Positions 34,120 through 44,400 of a DNA stretch of 64,000 nucleotides are shown here, piece by piece. How positions within the stretch are numbered: position 1 is the first letter of the stretch; each line of letters begins with the position of its first letter. The notes beneath the pieces were generated by a model, which saw nothing but the letters and a program-made list of their open reading frames with translations, was not told the origin of the DNA and made no database searches. The position numbers were made by a program, and so were the translations under genes. Where the stretch lies: positions 15,728,441 to 15,792,440 of the forward strand of contig CM071925.1 of NCBI GenBank assembly GCA_016081115.2, read 5' to 3'. Origin of the DNA: Rehmannia glutinosa. Taxonomy: Eukaryota > Streptophyta > Magnoliopsida > Lamiales > Orobanchaceae.

Positions 34120-34805
34120 ATTAAAATAATGATTTTATGAGAAAAAATATCGGTTATTTTAGATAAAGTATCATATTTTTTAATATAGCCACAAATTATG
34201 ATTACATTTTGAAGATAAAATAAATATAACAGAGTTAAAGTAACACATTTTATGAGTAAAAATATATATTTTTTGAGACAAAATATCATGTTTTAAAAGT
34301 GAAAATATCTATTTTTTAAATAAAGTATTATATTTTTAATAATAAATACAAAGAAAGATGCATAATAAATATGATAGAGTTAAAGTAATACTTTTATAAG
34401 TAACAATATTTGTTTTTTGAGATAAAGTAACATATTTTTTAATATAGTCATATTTTATGAATATATTACAATAAATATATATATATATATATATATATAA
34501 CAGATTAAAGTAACACTTTTATACGTTAAAGTATCTATTTTTTAGATAAAGTATCATGTTTTTTTAATATAGTCACAAATTAGAAATGAAGGAAAGAAGG
34601 AAAAATAAAAAATAAATATGATATAGTTAAAGTAACACTTTTATAAGTAAAAATATCCATTTGTTGAGATAAAGTATCAGATTTCTTAATACAGTTACAA
34701 ACTAGGAACAAAAAAGAGGAAAAAATAAATAAATATGATGTAGTTAAAATAACACTTTTATAAGTATCCATTTATTGAGATAATGTATCATGTTTTTTAA
34801 TAGAC
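34120..34805. repeat. Internal tandem repeat, about 115-150 bp units
   Basis: About six imperfect units share the words 'agttaaagtaacacttttat', 'gagataaagtatcat' and 'ttttttaatatag'. Anchors fall near 34133, 34237, 34386, 34510, 34630 and 34746. Confidence 0.7.
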
Positions 34806-34918
34806 TTGGGTTCGATTCTTAGCCTCTGCATTTAGAGGCGTTTTTATTTTTTATTCAATTTACCAGACGTATTTATGAATGATTTTATGTACATGGTTAT
34901 ACTAAAATTACACAACAA

Positions 34919-34988
34919 ACACTAGTGGCGTAGTGGTAGAATACCATCTTACGTCTCCATAGGCGCGGGTTTGATTTCCCACAAGTGC
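34919..34988 (+). pseudogene. tRNA-Gly-like pseudogene or SINE head
   Basis: A 70-nt segment resembles plant tRNA-Gly: 'GTAGTGGTAGAATACC' (D-arm/A box), GGGTTTGATTTCCC (T-arm/B box) and an acceptor stem with 5 of 7 pairs possible. The anticodon arm does not fold well. A run of nine T follows at about 35000. A second B-box-like GGGTTCGATTC lies at about 34808. It looks like a degraded tRNA copy or the head of a tRNA-derived SINE, not a working tRNA. Confidence 0.4.
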
Positions 34989-35082
34989 TGAAGCGGATTT
35001 TTTTTTTAAATAACAGGTGGTGGGCGGGTGGATTCGTCTTATAGAATAGGATCCGTAAGACAGTCTTACAAGAGACCTACTC

Positions 35083-35286
35083 ATAAAATAAAAGATAAAA
35101 ACTACTGAGTTCTTAAGATTTGTAGTGAATTTTTTTTATGTCGCCAATTTTGCAACTAGTTGGTGAATTGTATTTTCCCTAAATTAGTCTAAGGATTTTG
35201 TTTGGAGGCCCAATATTATGTAAAATAAGCTTCTGAAAAAAAGCATTATAAGTTGCTCATGAATCATATGAGTGGTCCTTAATGCT
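35083..35286. other. Short AT-rich interval
   Basis: No ORF or recognisable signal. The last eight bases (TTAATGCT, 35279-35286) would be the target duplication if the following feature is a hAT end. Confidence 0.4.
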
Positions 35287-35736
35287 TAGAGCTGTCAAAA
35301 TGGGCCAGCGGGCTGGGCCGGCCCACAGCCCGCCAAAACCCGCCATTTGGCGGGGCGGGACGGGATGGCCTATCAAGATGGCGGGCAGGGAAAACTCCAA
35401 CCCAACCCAACCCACCTTGGGCCGCGGGTTTGGGAGGGCCAACCCGTCCATAAATATTTTTTTCCCTAAGTTAATTAACTACTGAACTGTAATAACATTG
35501 TATTTTGTATATACTATAACTCATTGTTTGTATTTAGAATAAATTCCCCTTCAAAAAAGAAATAGAATAAATAATTTATAAGTTTTAAAAATATTTTATA
35601 AGATATTTAAAATAAACTTAAACATTATCCATTAAAAATATCTATTGAGCAAAAGTCTAAAACGTAAATAAGAGAATAAAATCAAATAACTTTGGACTAT
35701 ATCATGGAACAATATCTTTAATTTTGAATTTCAATA
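35287..35736. mobile_element. Left end of a probable hAT-type element
   Basis: Starts TAGAGCTGTCAAAATGGGC, a form common at ends of plant hAT elements, followed by a GC-rich GGGCCGGCCC/CCCGCC block (35300-35440) and then AT-rich filler. The window's last 140 bases are a matching GC-rich block in inverse sense. Element G is inserted at 35737-35741. No transposase was seen. The right terminus lies beyond the window. Confidence 0.6.
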
Positions 35737-35741
35737 GAACT

Positions 35742-36214
35742 TGATTTAGGAGGGTAAATCAGATGTACCTGACCTAGGGACCCACAAGGCGAGGTGAAGT
35801 GTGTTCCACGAAGCGACCTGGCCAAGGATCCCCAAAAAGCTAGGTGAGGTACTTTGTTCGAGGGTACCTGAAACAAAACGCACGTTAGGCTAGCCGGGAT
35901 AGCTCCCAGCTAAGGCCCTCCGATGCCTAAGTCAGAATCAGGTAGTTGAGGTACTTAGAAAGCTAAAGAGCGAGATAATTTAGAATAATGACAAGTTACC
36001 TTTTACCTTGATTTTCGTGCCGTATTTATAGTATTGTTCACCGAGTAATGCGGATCACCGTACACGTGGCGCCCGATCGACGGTGCGTGGCTCGCGGGCG
36101 ACCCGACCCGGTCATCCGGTCGGGTCGGGACCGGGTCGGGTCAGGACCCATATAAAAAACCGCGGATCCTGAGGGTATTTTGGTAATTTTACGAGGCGAG
36201 GTCAAGATGGTCAA
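35742..36214 (-). repeat. G 3' LTR, outer part
   Basis: 473 bp of a roughly 512-bp LTR; the other 39 bp are at 44023-44061. TATA box on the minus strand at 36023-36030. GACCCGGTC/CGGTCGGGTC palindromes at 36095-36140 lie upstream of it in element direction. Confidence 0.85.
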
Positions 36215-37552
36215 TGTTAGATAAATGTTTTTATCAAGATTTTGATGATTTTATTTTAATAAGTTTTTATACCAAAACAATGTTTTTATATGTTGTCCAA
36301 ATACTCCTAAATGATTTAAAATGTTTTTACTAATTTTTGGAGTATTTCTTAGAGTTTTTAATTTAATAAAAATTGGACAACACTTTTGATGGTTTTGTTT
36401 AAATTGGTTTTTACACCAAAACTATGTGTATAAATATTGTCTAAATACTCCCAAATGATTTAAAATATTTTTACTAATTTTTGGAGTATTTCTTGAAGTT
36501 TATTTTTGAAAAAAATCGGACAACATTTCAAAGGGGGGTCGGCCCAGGTCGCCCAAAGTGGTCGAATAGGTACCTGAAGATAAGAAAACTCAAAACAGAA
36601 CATGCGAGGCTTGAAAGAGGGAGGGGGGACCGGTCAGGGAAGGCCGACCAGGTCGCCGCCTGGGCGGGTCGACCCCCTCCGGCCGTCCCCCGCAACCCCT
36701 ACCGGATCGCACTATTTTTTTTAAATGGTCGAAATCTTCAACAGGCAACCGGTCACCCTATGCTATTTTTGTGACAAAGAAAATTCCAACCAATGTAACT
36801 GTGATGACAAGATTTGCTTTTGATTTTTGTACAATATTTCTACATCTTGTGATCTTCTTTTTGTAGACAAAAGTAAAGATAGAAGAGCCTATGTTGGGAG
36901 CCTATGTTGGTGAAGCTTCCCTATAAATAGAGGATGAATTGAAGACACAAGACACAACACATACAAGCAAAATACACAACAAGATATCTGCAAATTGTTC
37001 AAGCTTTCATTTTTACATTCTTGTTGTAATAGCCTAAGTACTTTCACTTGCACATCTTTGAGGTCTAGGCTTTTTTTGATTCTTGATTACACTTGCACTC
37101 AATCTTTGTATTGGTTTCATAGAGTTGTAATCTTGAATTTTGTCCATCATTCAACACAAGACATCCTTGTGAGTATTCTTGTGGTAAGAATACACTTGGG
37201 TGATTTAGGTGATAGGTGTTTGAAGAGTGTGGTACTCTTCAAAGGTGGTGAAGGAAGATTGTGGTAATCTCCTTGAAGGTGTTGTAAGAGGATTGTGGTG
37301 ATCCTCAAGGTGTTGTATTAATTGTGGTAATTAATAAAATCTTTTTTTTTTGAAATCCATCCCGGAGATACTGGGGTGGTAGAGGATTAGGCCCTAGGTG
37401 GGTTAAACCTCTTTAAATCAACGAGTGTTGTTTAATTTCCGCATTTACATTCTTGTCATTTACTTGTTGATTCGAAAAAGAGGGTGATTTGTGAAAAATC
37501 GGGATAATCTATTCACCCCTCCTCTAGATTATCGTAGCCACTTGGACTAACA
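36215..37552 (+). repeat. A 5' LTR
   Basis: 1338 bp, TGTTAGATAAATG ... GGACTAACA. Palindrome-rich segment at 36535-36760; TATA box TATAAATAG at about 36922-36930. Confidence 0.92.
36922..36930 (+). promoter_or_regulatory. TATA box of A 5' LTR
   Basis: TATAAATAG about 170 bp after the GGTCG-type cluster. It is identical in the 3' LTR at about 43391-43399. Confidence 0.6.
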
Positions 37553-37554
37553 AG

Positions 37555-37567
37555 TGGTATCAAAGCC
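37555..37567 (+). other. A primer binding site
   Basis: TGGTATCAAAGCC, initiator-Met tRNA type, two bases after the LTR. Confidence 0.88.
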
Positions 37568-37609
37568 AAACTCTTTGGCTAGCTCGTTCCGAGTAAAGAG
37601 GAAAGATCC

Positions 37610-39190
37610 ATGGCTACGAATGAAGCTTATCTCACCATCGGCGCCTCCACCAACAAGCCACCACTATTCGACGCCAACAACTACGCATTTTGGAAAGCCG
37701 CATGGAGTGATTTCTACAAGGATGCGGATTTGATATTTGGAATGTGGTCATTGAAGGAGTTGCTCAACCAACAACAAAATTAGAGGATGGTACCACGACC
37801 CCCAAGCCGTTCAAGGAATACGATGAAAATGACAAGAAGGCTTTCTCTTTAAACGGTAAGGCCTTAAACATTTTACATTGCTCTCTTACCGCCACCGAAT
37901 ATAATCGCATAAGAGGCATACGGTCGGCACATGAAGTTTGGGAAAAATTAGAAACCATCTATGAAGGCACAAAGAAAGTGAAGCAAGCAAGAAAAACAAT
38001 GCTTGTGAAAGACTTTAAAAACTTCAATATGCATGATGGTGAAAGCATTTCAAAAATGGTGGAAAGGCTTGACAACATTGTCAATCCTCTTGTGGCTCTT
38101 GGAATGGTCATCTCCGAAGAAGATAAGGTGACCAAAGTCTTAAATGCCCTTTCCCGGCTCATGGTCCGAAAAGGTGCGGCAATCACGGAAGCTCAAAATC
38201 TTGAGACACTCAAGTTTGATGAGCTCATTGGGAACCTCCTTATTTATGAATTATATCTCAAGGAGAGGAAAAATTCTCAACCATCCACCTCTAAACCGGT
38301 ACGCATAAAATATTATTAAAGGCTTAGCATCTTCTTCTAATAATGTTTATTATGCTAGTGATGAGGATGATGAAGAAGCAGCTGACTCTTGTTAGAAAAT
38401 TTGCAAAATTTGTAAACAAAAATAAAGCAAGAAAGCCAAGAGACAATTCTTGTTTCAAATGCGGAAAATCTGGGCACTACATAGCCGATTGCCCAAAATT
38501 AGCGGAAGAGGAACAAAAGAAGAAAAAGCCTTTTCGAGAAAAAAGAAGGCGTTAAATGCGGACATCAAAACTTGGGATGAATTACTTGAAACAACCGACG
38601 AAGAAGGAGAATCCGAACATGGTCTTATGGCCATAGACGATGAAAATACCGAGGTACGCTCTAATGCTTCATCTTCTTCTCTAGTTGATGAATTACAATG
38701 TGATTTTGATGAATTGCAAAATGAGTTTCAAAATTTGATTGTTAAATACAAGAATTTGAAAAAGGAGCATAAAGAGCTTAAACTAGAAAAGGATAAATTA
38801 TTTACTTCTTATGACTCTCTTGATAAGGCTCATGCTATTACTCTTACTATGGTTCGTACTCTTGAAACCGAAAAACAAACGCTCACAAATGATATTGAAA
38901 ATTTGAAAAAGGATGTGCATCAATTCAATTTAAGTACGGATAAAGTCACAAGAATTTTAGATGCACAAAGAGGCGAGCATTCTAAATTAGGACTTGGTTA
39001 CAAACCTTTTCAAAATGCTTTAAAAAAAAAGACCAAGGTCCAATCTTTGTACGTGCTAGTAGTCCTCGTATTATTACTTATTTTTATTGTGGTAAGAATG
39101 GACACTATGCTAGCAATTGTAAATTGAAAAATAATTTTAGCTATTATTGGAGACCTAAAGGTCTCAAGGCTAACCCCCATGGACCCTAAA
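37610..39190 (+). pseudogene. A gag (Copia), frameshifted
   Basis: Starts ATG 37610 (MATNEAYLTIGAS). A frame change near 37715 separates 'NNYAFWKAAWSDF' from the 191-residue frame beginning at 37744. That frame holds the gag core ('SLNGKALNILHCSLTATEYNRI', 'AHEVWEKLETIYEGTKKVKQARK', 'KDFKNFNMHDGESISKMVERL', 'LVALGMVISEEDKVTKVLNAL'). A CCHC knuckle, CFKCGKSGHYIADC, is intact at 38451-38492 in another frame. A long coiled-coil-rich segment (38450-39127) follows, and then a second, damaged knuckle. Nucleocapsid function is inferred. Confidence 0.85.
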
Positions 39191-39239
39191 ATTATAGGGT
39201 ACCTAAAAATAATTTCTTTGTAGGTTATAGGGGCTATAA

Positions 39240-39440
39240 CAACAATGGAAGATTCAAAATGGCTCATGGACAGCGGATGTTCACGCCATATGACCGGAAA
39301 GAGAGAACTTTTTACCAAATCAAGCTCCAAGAAGAGGGTATGGTCATATTCGGCAATGGCAAAGGAAGAATTCTTGGAAATGGAGAAATTGGTAACTCTT
39401 CTTTCTCTCTTAGTAATGTTCTTTTAGTAGAAGGGCTTAA
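39240..39440 (+). pseudogene. A protease (Copia)
   Basis: WLMDSGCSRHMTGKRELF carries the Copia aspartic site D-S-G. A one-base frame change then leads to '[13 protein letters not shown]' and '[22 protein letters not shown]', the usual protease end. Confidence 0.8.
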
Positions 39441-39780
39441 GTTCAATTTGATAAGTGTTAGCCAATTTTGTGATTCAAATTATAATGTTGTTTTTAATAA
39501 AGAAAAATGCCTTATTTCCAAAAATGATAAAATGCCGATGAAGGAATATTTATGGGGTATTCAACCAAGAGCAAAACATATCGGGTTTACAATAAGACTA
39601 GTGGGGTTGTTGAAGAATCAATCCATGTCAAATTCAATGAAGCTTCGGGTGTTGAAAGGATACCCAATGATGAAAGTGATGAAGAGGATATTGTTGAACC
39701 CATTGTTCAAGATGAAACTCAAAATGATCAACCTTCAAGCTCAAATGTTCCTCAAGAAGATAAAGGTGATACTTGAATCT
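39440..39780 (+). pseudogene. A integrase remnant: core deleted
   Basis: The pre-integrase segment begins normally ([22 protein letters not shown]). Within about 50 bases the sequence passes to 'GYSTKSKTYRVYNKTSGVVEESIHVKF', the word found at the integrase C-terminal end. The zinc region and the D-D-E core are missing, so this copy could not integrate itself. Confidence 0.8.
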
Positions 39781-39889
39781 TCCGTAGCATTGAAATTTAA
39801 GGGAGATCACCCAAAAGACCTTATTATTGGTGATCCCCTTGATAAAGTAATGACTCGAGGAAAATTTGCCGAGAAAGCTCTTATATCTC

Positions 39890-40752
39890 AAAAAGAGCCT
39901 AAAAATGCTAAGGAAGCTATTGAAGATGAGGATTGGTTCTTAGAAATGCAAGAAGAGCTAAATCAATTTGAAAGAAATGATGTATGGGAATTAGTACCTT
40001 GCCCTCCATCTCAAACTATCATTGGTACAAAATGGGTATTCCGGAACAAACTTGATGACCAAGGCAATATTGTTTGAAACAAAGCAAGGTTAGTAGCTCA
40101 AGGTTATTGTCAAGAAGAAGGTATTGATTATGATGAAACATTTGCACCCGTAGCACGTTTAGAAGCTATTCGTATTTTACTTGCCTATTCGTGTTTTAAA
40201 AAATTTCAAGCTTTACCAAATGGATGTAAAATCCGCATTTTTAAATGGTATTACTCAAGAAGAAGACTATGTAAAACAACCTCCGGGGTTTGAAAATTTT
40301 TCTAGGCCTAATGATGTTTATAGACTTAAAAAGGCCTTATATGGTTTGAAACAAGCACCCCGTGCATGGTATGATAGACTTAGCTCTTTTCTTTTGCAAA
40401 ATGGTTTTACAAGAGGTAAATTTGATACTACTCTCTTTGTTTTTGAAAAGGGGCAAGATTGCTTATTAGTGCAAATTTATGTTGATGATATTATTTTTGG
40501 TGCTACTAATGAATCCTTGTGCAAGAAATTTTCTAAGTTAATGCAAGGTGAATTTGAAATGAGCATGATGGGGGAGCTCAACTTCTTCCTTGGACTTCAA
40601 ATTAAGCAATGCCAAGAAGGAAATTATATTTCTCAATCAAAATATACAAAGGAGCTTTTGAAGAAATTTGGCATTGAAGAAGGAAGAACCGTCTCTACCC
40701 CAATGGCAACAAATGTCAAGATTGACAAAGATGAAAAAAGGCAAGTCGGTTG
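39890..40752 (+). pseudogene. A reverse transcriptase (Copia)
   Basis: Motifs in order: 'EDWFLEMQEELNQFERNDVWELVP', 'GTKWVFRNKLDDQG', '[31 protein letters not shown]', '[11 protein letters not shown]', '[22 protein letters not shown]', and the catalytic IYVDDIIFG box at about 40481-40507. It ends with '[21 protein letters not shown]'. One stop (after GNIV, 40075-40077) and frame changes near 40190 and 40740 break it. The RT domain is otherwise complete. Confidence 0.88.
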
Positions 40753-41412
40753 ATGAATCCAAATATAGAGGTATGATTGGTAGTTTACTTTATTTAACCA
40801 AGTAGACCGGACATTCTTCATGTCGTATGCCTATGTGCTCGTTTTCAAAGCAATCCCAAAGAATCTCATATGAGTCGTTAAAAGGATTTTTCGATATTTG
40901 AAAGGCACTATTCAATATGGTTTATTCTATCCAAAGAATGAAAATTTTTCTCTTAAAGTTTATAGTGATTCGGATTATGTGGGAAATATTGATGATCGGA
41001 AAAGTACTTCCGGATCATGTCAATTTTAGCGATTGCCTAGTTTCTTGGTTTTCAAAGAAGCAAAGCGTGTTTCTCTTTCAACGGCGGCTTCGAATATATT
41101 TCGCGGTATTTTGTTGTACACAACTTCTTTGGATGAAACAAACCTTAGCGGATTATAAATGTTCTTTTGAAAGTGTTCTATCTTTTGTGATAATATATCC
41201 GCTATAAACATTGCTCAAAATCCGGTTCATCATAACCGTACTAAACATATTGAGATTCGACATCATTTTCTAAGGGATTGTGTTTCAAAACGAAAAATTG
41301 AGATATCTTTTGTACCATCTCAAGACCAATTAGCGGACATCTTTACAAAACCGCTATCTTCCGAGACTTTTGCATCGATACGAGCTCGGTTAGGCATAAT
41401 GCATATTGAATG
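40753..41412 (+). pseudogene. A RNase H (Copia), degraded
   Basis: Opens with 'DESKYRGMIGSLLYLTK' (usual R-P-D follows imperfectly) and closes with 'VPSQDQLADIFTKPLSSETF' and a stop at 41410-41412. The middle is scattered over frames, with many stops. Confidence 0.75.
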
Positions 41413-41528
41413 AGGCTTATGTTTGCATTTTGCACGTTTTTAAAACTTAGGGGCGAAAAATCGGATTTTTGGTTGAAAATTCGGATTTTTTGAAAAATTG
41501 ACAAACAGTGGGCTGAAAGGGTTGAGGG

Positions 41529-41583
41529 CAACCGGTCGCCCTCAACGTCGACCGGTCGCCCTCAACCTCGACCGGTCGCCCAA
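41529..41583 (+). promoter_or_regulatory. Internal CCGGTCG palindrome array after pol
   Basis: Three CGACCGGTCGCC-type motifs (the first is CAACCGGTCGCC) in 55 bp, about 120 bp after the RNase H stop. They are the same motif as in the LTR U3 and correspond in position to the motif before ORF2 of the B family. A does not carry that ORF. Confidence 0.4.
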
Positions 41584-42659
41584 GGCTATAATTTGGATTA
41601 AAATGGTTCTGTCTTAAGCATTCGTCACTTTAACACATTTTGGCCATTTTTCGTCCCTTTTGCTTAATTCACTCAAATTTCATTCAACAATGGTTTTCAT
41701 GCATCTTTTTCACAACATGGATATTATATAGCATGATCATCATCATTATAGCTCATCTTCACCGATCAAATGGTAAGAATTCTACTCCCTCTACTCATTT
41801 GGGTTGAACCCTTGAGATTTTGACTTATTTGCAAAATTCTTGATGCTAGTTTCATATGAATGTGATGAGCTTAATATTTATGATGTATTGTATGTTGTTT
41901 GAACTGAATTGGTGATGAAAATTTTTGGCTTAAATGAATTTCAAAGGCGTTATATACTTCTAATTTTATTCGACGCACGCCAAGTGTTCGACGAAATGTT
42001 TCAATGAAAAATTCATCACCTACATGATTCTCTCGATTTGATAAGTCTTATAAGTTTATAGAGATCATGTTTTATCAATCAAATGAGCTTTTGCAAATTA
42101 ATTGATCAACTTTTCCCTTTTATTCGGAATTTAAGCTTCAATTTTCAAAAAGCTCGATAAATCGATAAATTTGCGCACTTTGATATGAATATATGATGTT
42201 TTTATCGTGCTAACATTCTTTTTGATGATTCCAAAGGGGGAGAAACAGGAAAAACGCTCATACGCTCAAAGAAGCGAAAATAAGCTTGCAAGAAAAGCTA
42301 TAAGCTAGGGCTCTTAAAAGCCATAAGCTGTGAATATTGCTTAGTCCATTTGATGTATTGTGAACTTTTATGCTTGACTAATGATGTTTTGTGACAGGGG
42401 GAGCTTATAAGCTCATGGAATTCAAGCTTAAGTTGTGAAAGCTAAGCTTTTAGCTTTTAGTTGTTGCTTGTATACTTGTTCTTGATATGCATATTGATAG
42501 GGGGAGCTTGTGCAAAAATGATTTTGAAAAATCTTTGCTCCTATCCTTGTGTGCTTGTACTTATGATGAATCTTGCTTGGAATTGATTGTTGTCTTAAGA
42601 CCGGAAAATTTGTTTTGTTTTAAAATCGACCTTCTAAAATTATTTTGGTTTGTAATTAT
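41584..42659 (+). other. A 3' noncoding region with repeated polypurine tracts
   Basis: No credible ORF. Purine runs occur at about 42235-42246, 42397-42403 and 42497-42505, before the terminal PPT. AGCTTATAAGCTC and AAGCTTTTAGCTTTTAG-type dyads lie between them, matching B1 2520-2800. Repeated PPTs are a known Sirevirus trait. Confidence 0.65.
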
Positions 42660-42673
42660 CAAAAAGGGGGAGT
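42660..42673 (+). other. A polypurine tract
   Basis: AAAAAGGGGGAG just before the 3' LTR start TGTTAG. Confidence 0.85.
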
Positions 42674-42674
42674 T

Positions 42675-44017
42675 TGTTAGATAAATATTTTTATCAAGAT
42701 TTTGATGATTTTGTTTTAATAAGTTTTTATACCAAAACAATGTTTTATATGTTGTCCAAATACTCCTAAATGATTTAAAATGTTTTTACTAATTTTTGGA
42801 GTATTTCTTAGAGTTTTTAATTTAATAAAAATTGGACAACACTTTTGATGGTTTTGTTTAAATTGGTTTTTACACCAAAACTATGTGTATAAATGTTGTC
42901 TAAATACTCCCAAATGATTTAAAATGTTTTTACTAATTTTTTGGAGTATTTCTTGAAGTTTATTTTTGAAAAATAATCGGACAACATTTCAAAGGGGAGG
43001 TCGACCGGTCGCCCAAAGTGGTCGACCGGTACCTGAAGATAAGAAAACTCAAAACAGAACATGCAGGCTTGAAAAAATAGGGAGGGGGACCGGTCCAGGG
43101 GAAGGCCGACCGGTCGCACCCCTGGGCGGCCGACCCCCCCCCCGTCGCACCCCCGCAACCCCTACCCGGATCGCACTATTTTTTTTAAGCGGTGAAATCT
43201 TCAACAGGGCAACCGGTCACCCTTTATGCTATTTTGTGACAAACAAAATTCCAACCGTTGTAACTGTCTGTGATGACAAGATTTGCTTTTGATTTTTGTA
43301 CAATATTTCTACATCTTGTGATCTTCTTTTTGTAGACAAAAGTAAAGATAGAGGAGCCTATGTTGGGAGCCTATGTTGGTGAAGCTTCCCTATAAATAGA
43401 GGATGAATTGAAGACACAAGACACAACACATACAAGCAAAATACACAACAAGATATCTGCAAATTGTTCAAGCTTTCATTTTTACATTCTTGTTGTAATA
43501 GCCTAAATCTTTCACTTGCACATCTTTGAGGTCTAGGCTTTTTTGATTCTTGATTACACTTGCACTCAATCTTTGTATTGGTTTCATAGAGTTGTAATCT
43601 TGAATTTTGTCCATCATTCAACACAAGACATCCTTGTGAGTATTCTTGTGGTAAGAATACACTTGGGTGATTTAGGTGATAGGTGTTTGAAGAGTGTGGT
43701 ACTCTTCAAAGGTGGTGAAGGAAGATTGTGGTAATCTCCTTGAAGGTGTTGTAAGAGGATTGTGGTGATCCTCAAGGTGTTGTATTAATTGTGGTAATTA
43801 ATAAAATCTTTTTTTGAAATCCATCCCAGGAGATCTTTGGGGTGGTAGAGGATTAGGCCCTAGGTGGGTTGAACCTCTTTAAATCAACGAGTGTTGTTTA
43901 ATTTCCGCATTTACATTCTTGTCATTTACTTGTTGATTCGAAAAAGAGGGTGATTTGTGAAAAATCGGGATAATCTATTCACCCCCCTCTAGATTATCGT
44001 AGCCACTCGGACTAACA
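42675..44017 (+). repeat. A 3' LTR
   Basis: 1343 bp. It differs from the 5' LTR mainly in the 43000-43240 palindrome segment and at the CCCGG...CTGGGG word near 43825. The flanking hundreds of bases are almost identical. Confidence 0.92.
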
Positions 44018-44022
44018 GTCAA

Positions 44023-44061
44023 TTCGACCTAGGCGAGGCTATACTGGTAATTTCCACATCA
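44023..44061 (-). repeat. G 3' LTR, inner part
   Basis: 39 bp continuing G's LTR after the A insertion. Matches 62966-63004 and ends CCACATCA, which reads TGATGTGG on the minus strand. Confidence 0.85.
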
Positions 44062-44074
44062 TTTACTCCCCGAT
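44062..44074 (-). other. G polypurine tract
   Basis: Reads ATCGGGGAGTAAA on the minus strand, directly adjoining the 3' LTR. Confidence 0.75.
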
Positions 44075-44221
44075 TACTTTAGTAATTTATTCTTTGAAGT
44101 GACTCGATCTGAGTCCTCGAATTGGCGACACGGAGCCGAGCTATGAATTCAAAAAGACCCTTCCATCTCAGCCGTTGAATTTGAATAGCCTTTTGATCGA
44201 AACCGTTGATTTTCCCGCCCT

Positions 44222-44241
44222 TCTCTCTCTATATATATAAG
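44222..44241 (+). promoter_or_regulatory. Putative promoter of the antisense ORF
   Basis: A CT-rich run followed by TATATATATAA lies about 160 bp before the ATG at 44401 and points along the plus strand. The spacing suits a plant TATA promoter. It would make the antisense ORF a separate transcription unit inside G. Confidence 0.45.
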
Positions 44242-44400
44242 ATGGTCTTTCAAAACCTTCACTTTTCACATTTTTTACCCCGGATCACCTCGCTGCTCAG
44301 CTCGTCCACGACCTAGGATTTTGACTTCGTGCTCCTCCACTTCACTTGACTTAGAGGTAGGTTCTCTTTCTCTCTCTACTTTAAATTTTCTTATTCTTTT

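Larger units (their letters stand above)
33991..35082. mobile_element. MULE/MITE-like TIR element with internal repeats
   Basis: Ends read GGCAAAAACTCATGTAGG...GACCGTCTTAC and, inverted from the right, GAGTAGGTCTCTTGTAAGACTGTCTTAC. Both inner ends share ATAAGACGAATC. Flanks ATAAAAATAA and ATAAAATAAA are nearly equal, suggesting a 9-10 bp duplication. The end sequence resembles that of the MITE at 63119-63423. No transposase is present. Confidence 0.6.
36215..44017 (+). mobile_element. Element A: Sirevirus-like Copia retrotransposon, integrase core deleted
   Basis: LTRs 36215-37552 and 42675-44017, with exact GTCAA duplications (36210-36214, 44018-44022). The intact site is preserved in G's 5' LTR near 62957-62965. 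Order: primer site, gag, protease, a join from the pre-integrase start to the integrase C-terminal word, RT, RNase H, a noncoding tail with four polypurine runs, LTR. Its LTRs, promoter palindromes and 3' tail are homologous to those of B1/B2. Confidence 0.93.

Noticed and set aside
34919..34988. A functional tRNA-Gly gene
   Set aside because: The acceptor stem has mismatches and the anticodon arm does not fold; kept only as a pseudogene or SINE candidate.
36481..36774. Open frame in the LTR of A, and 42966-43292 in the partner LTR
   Set aside because: The frame runs through the palindrome segment and differs between the two LTRs; regulatory, not coding.
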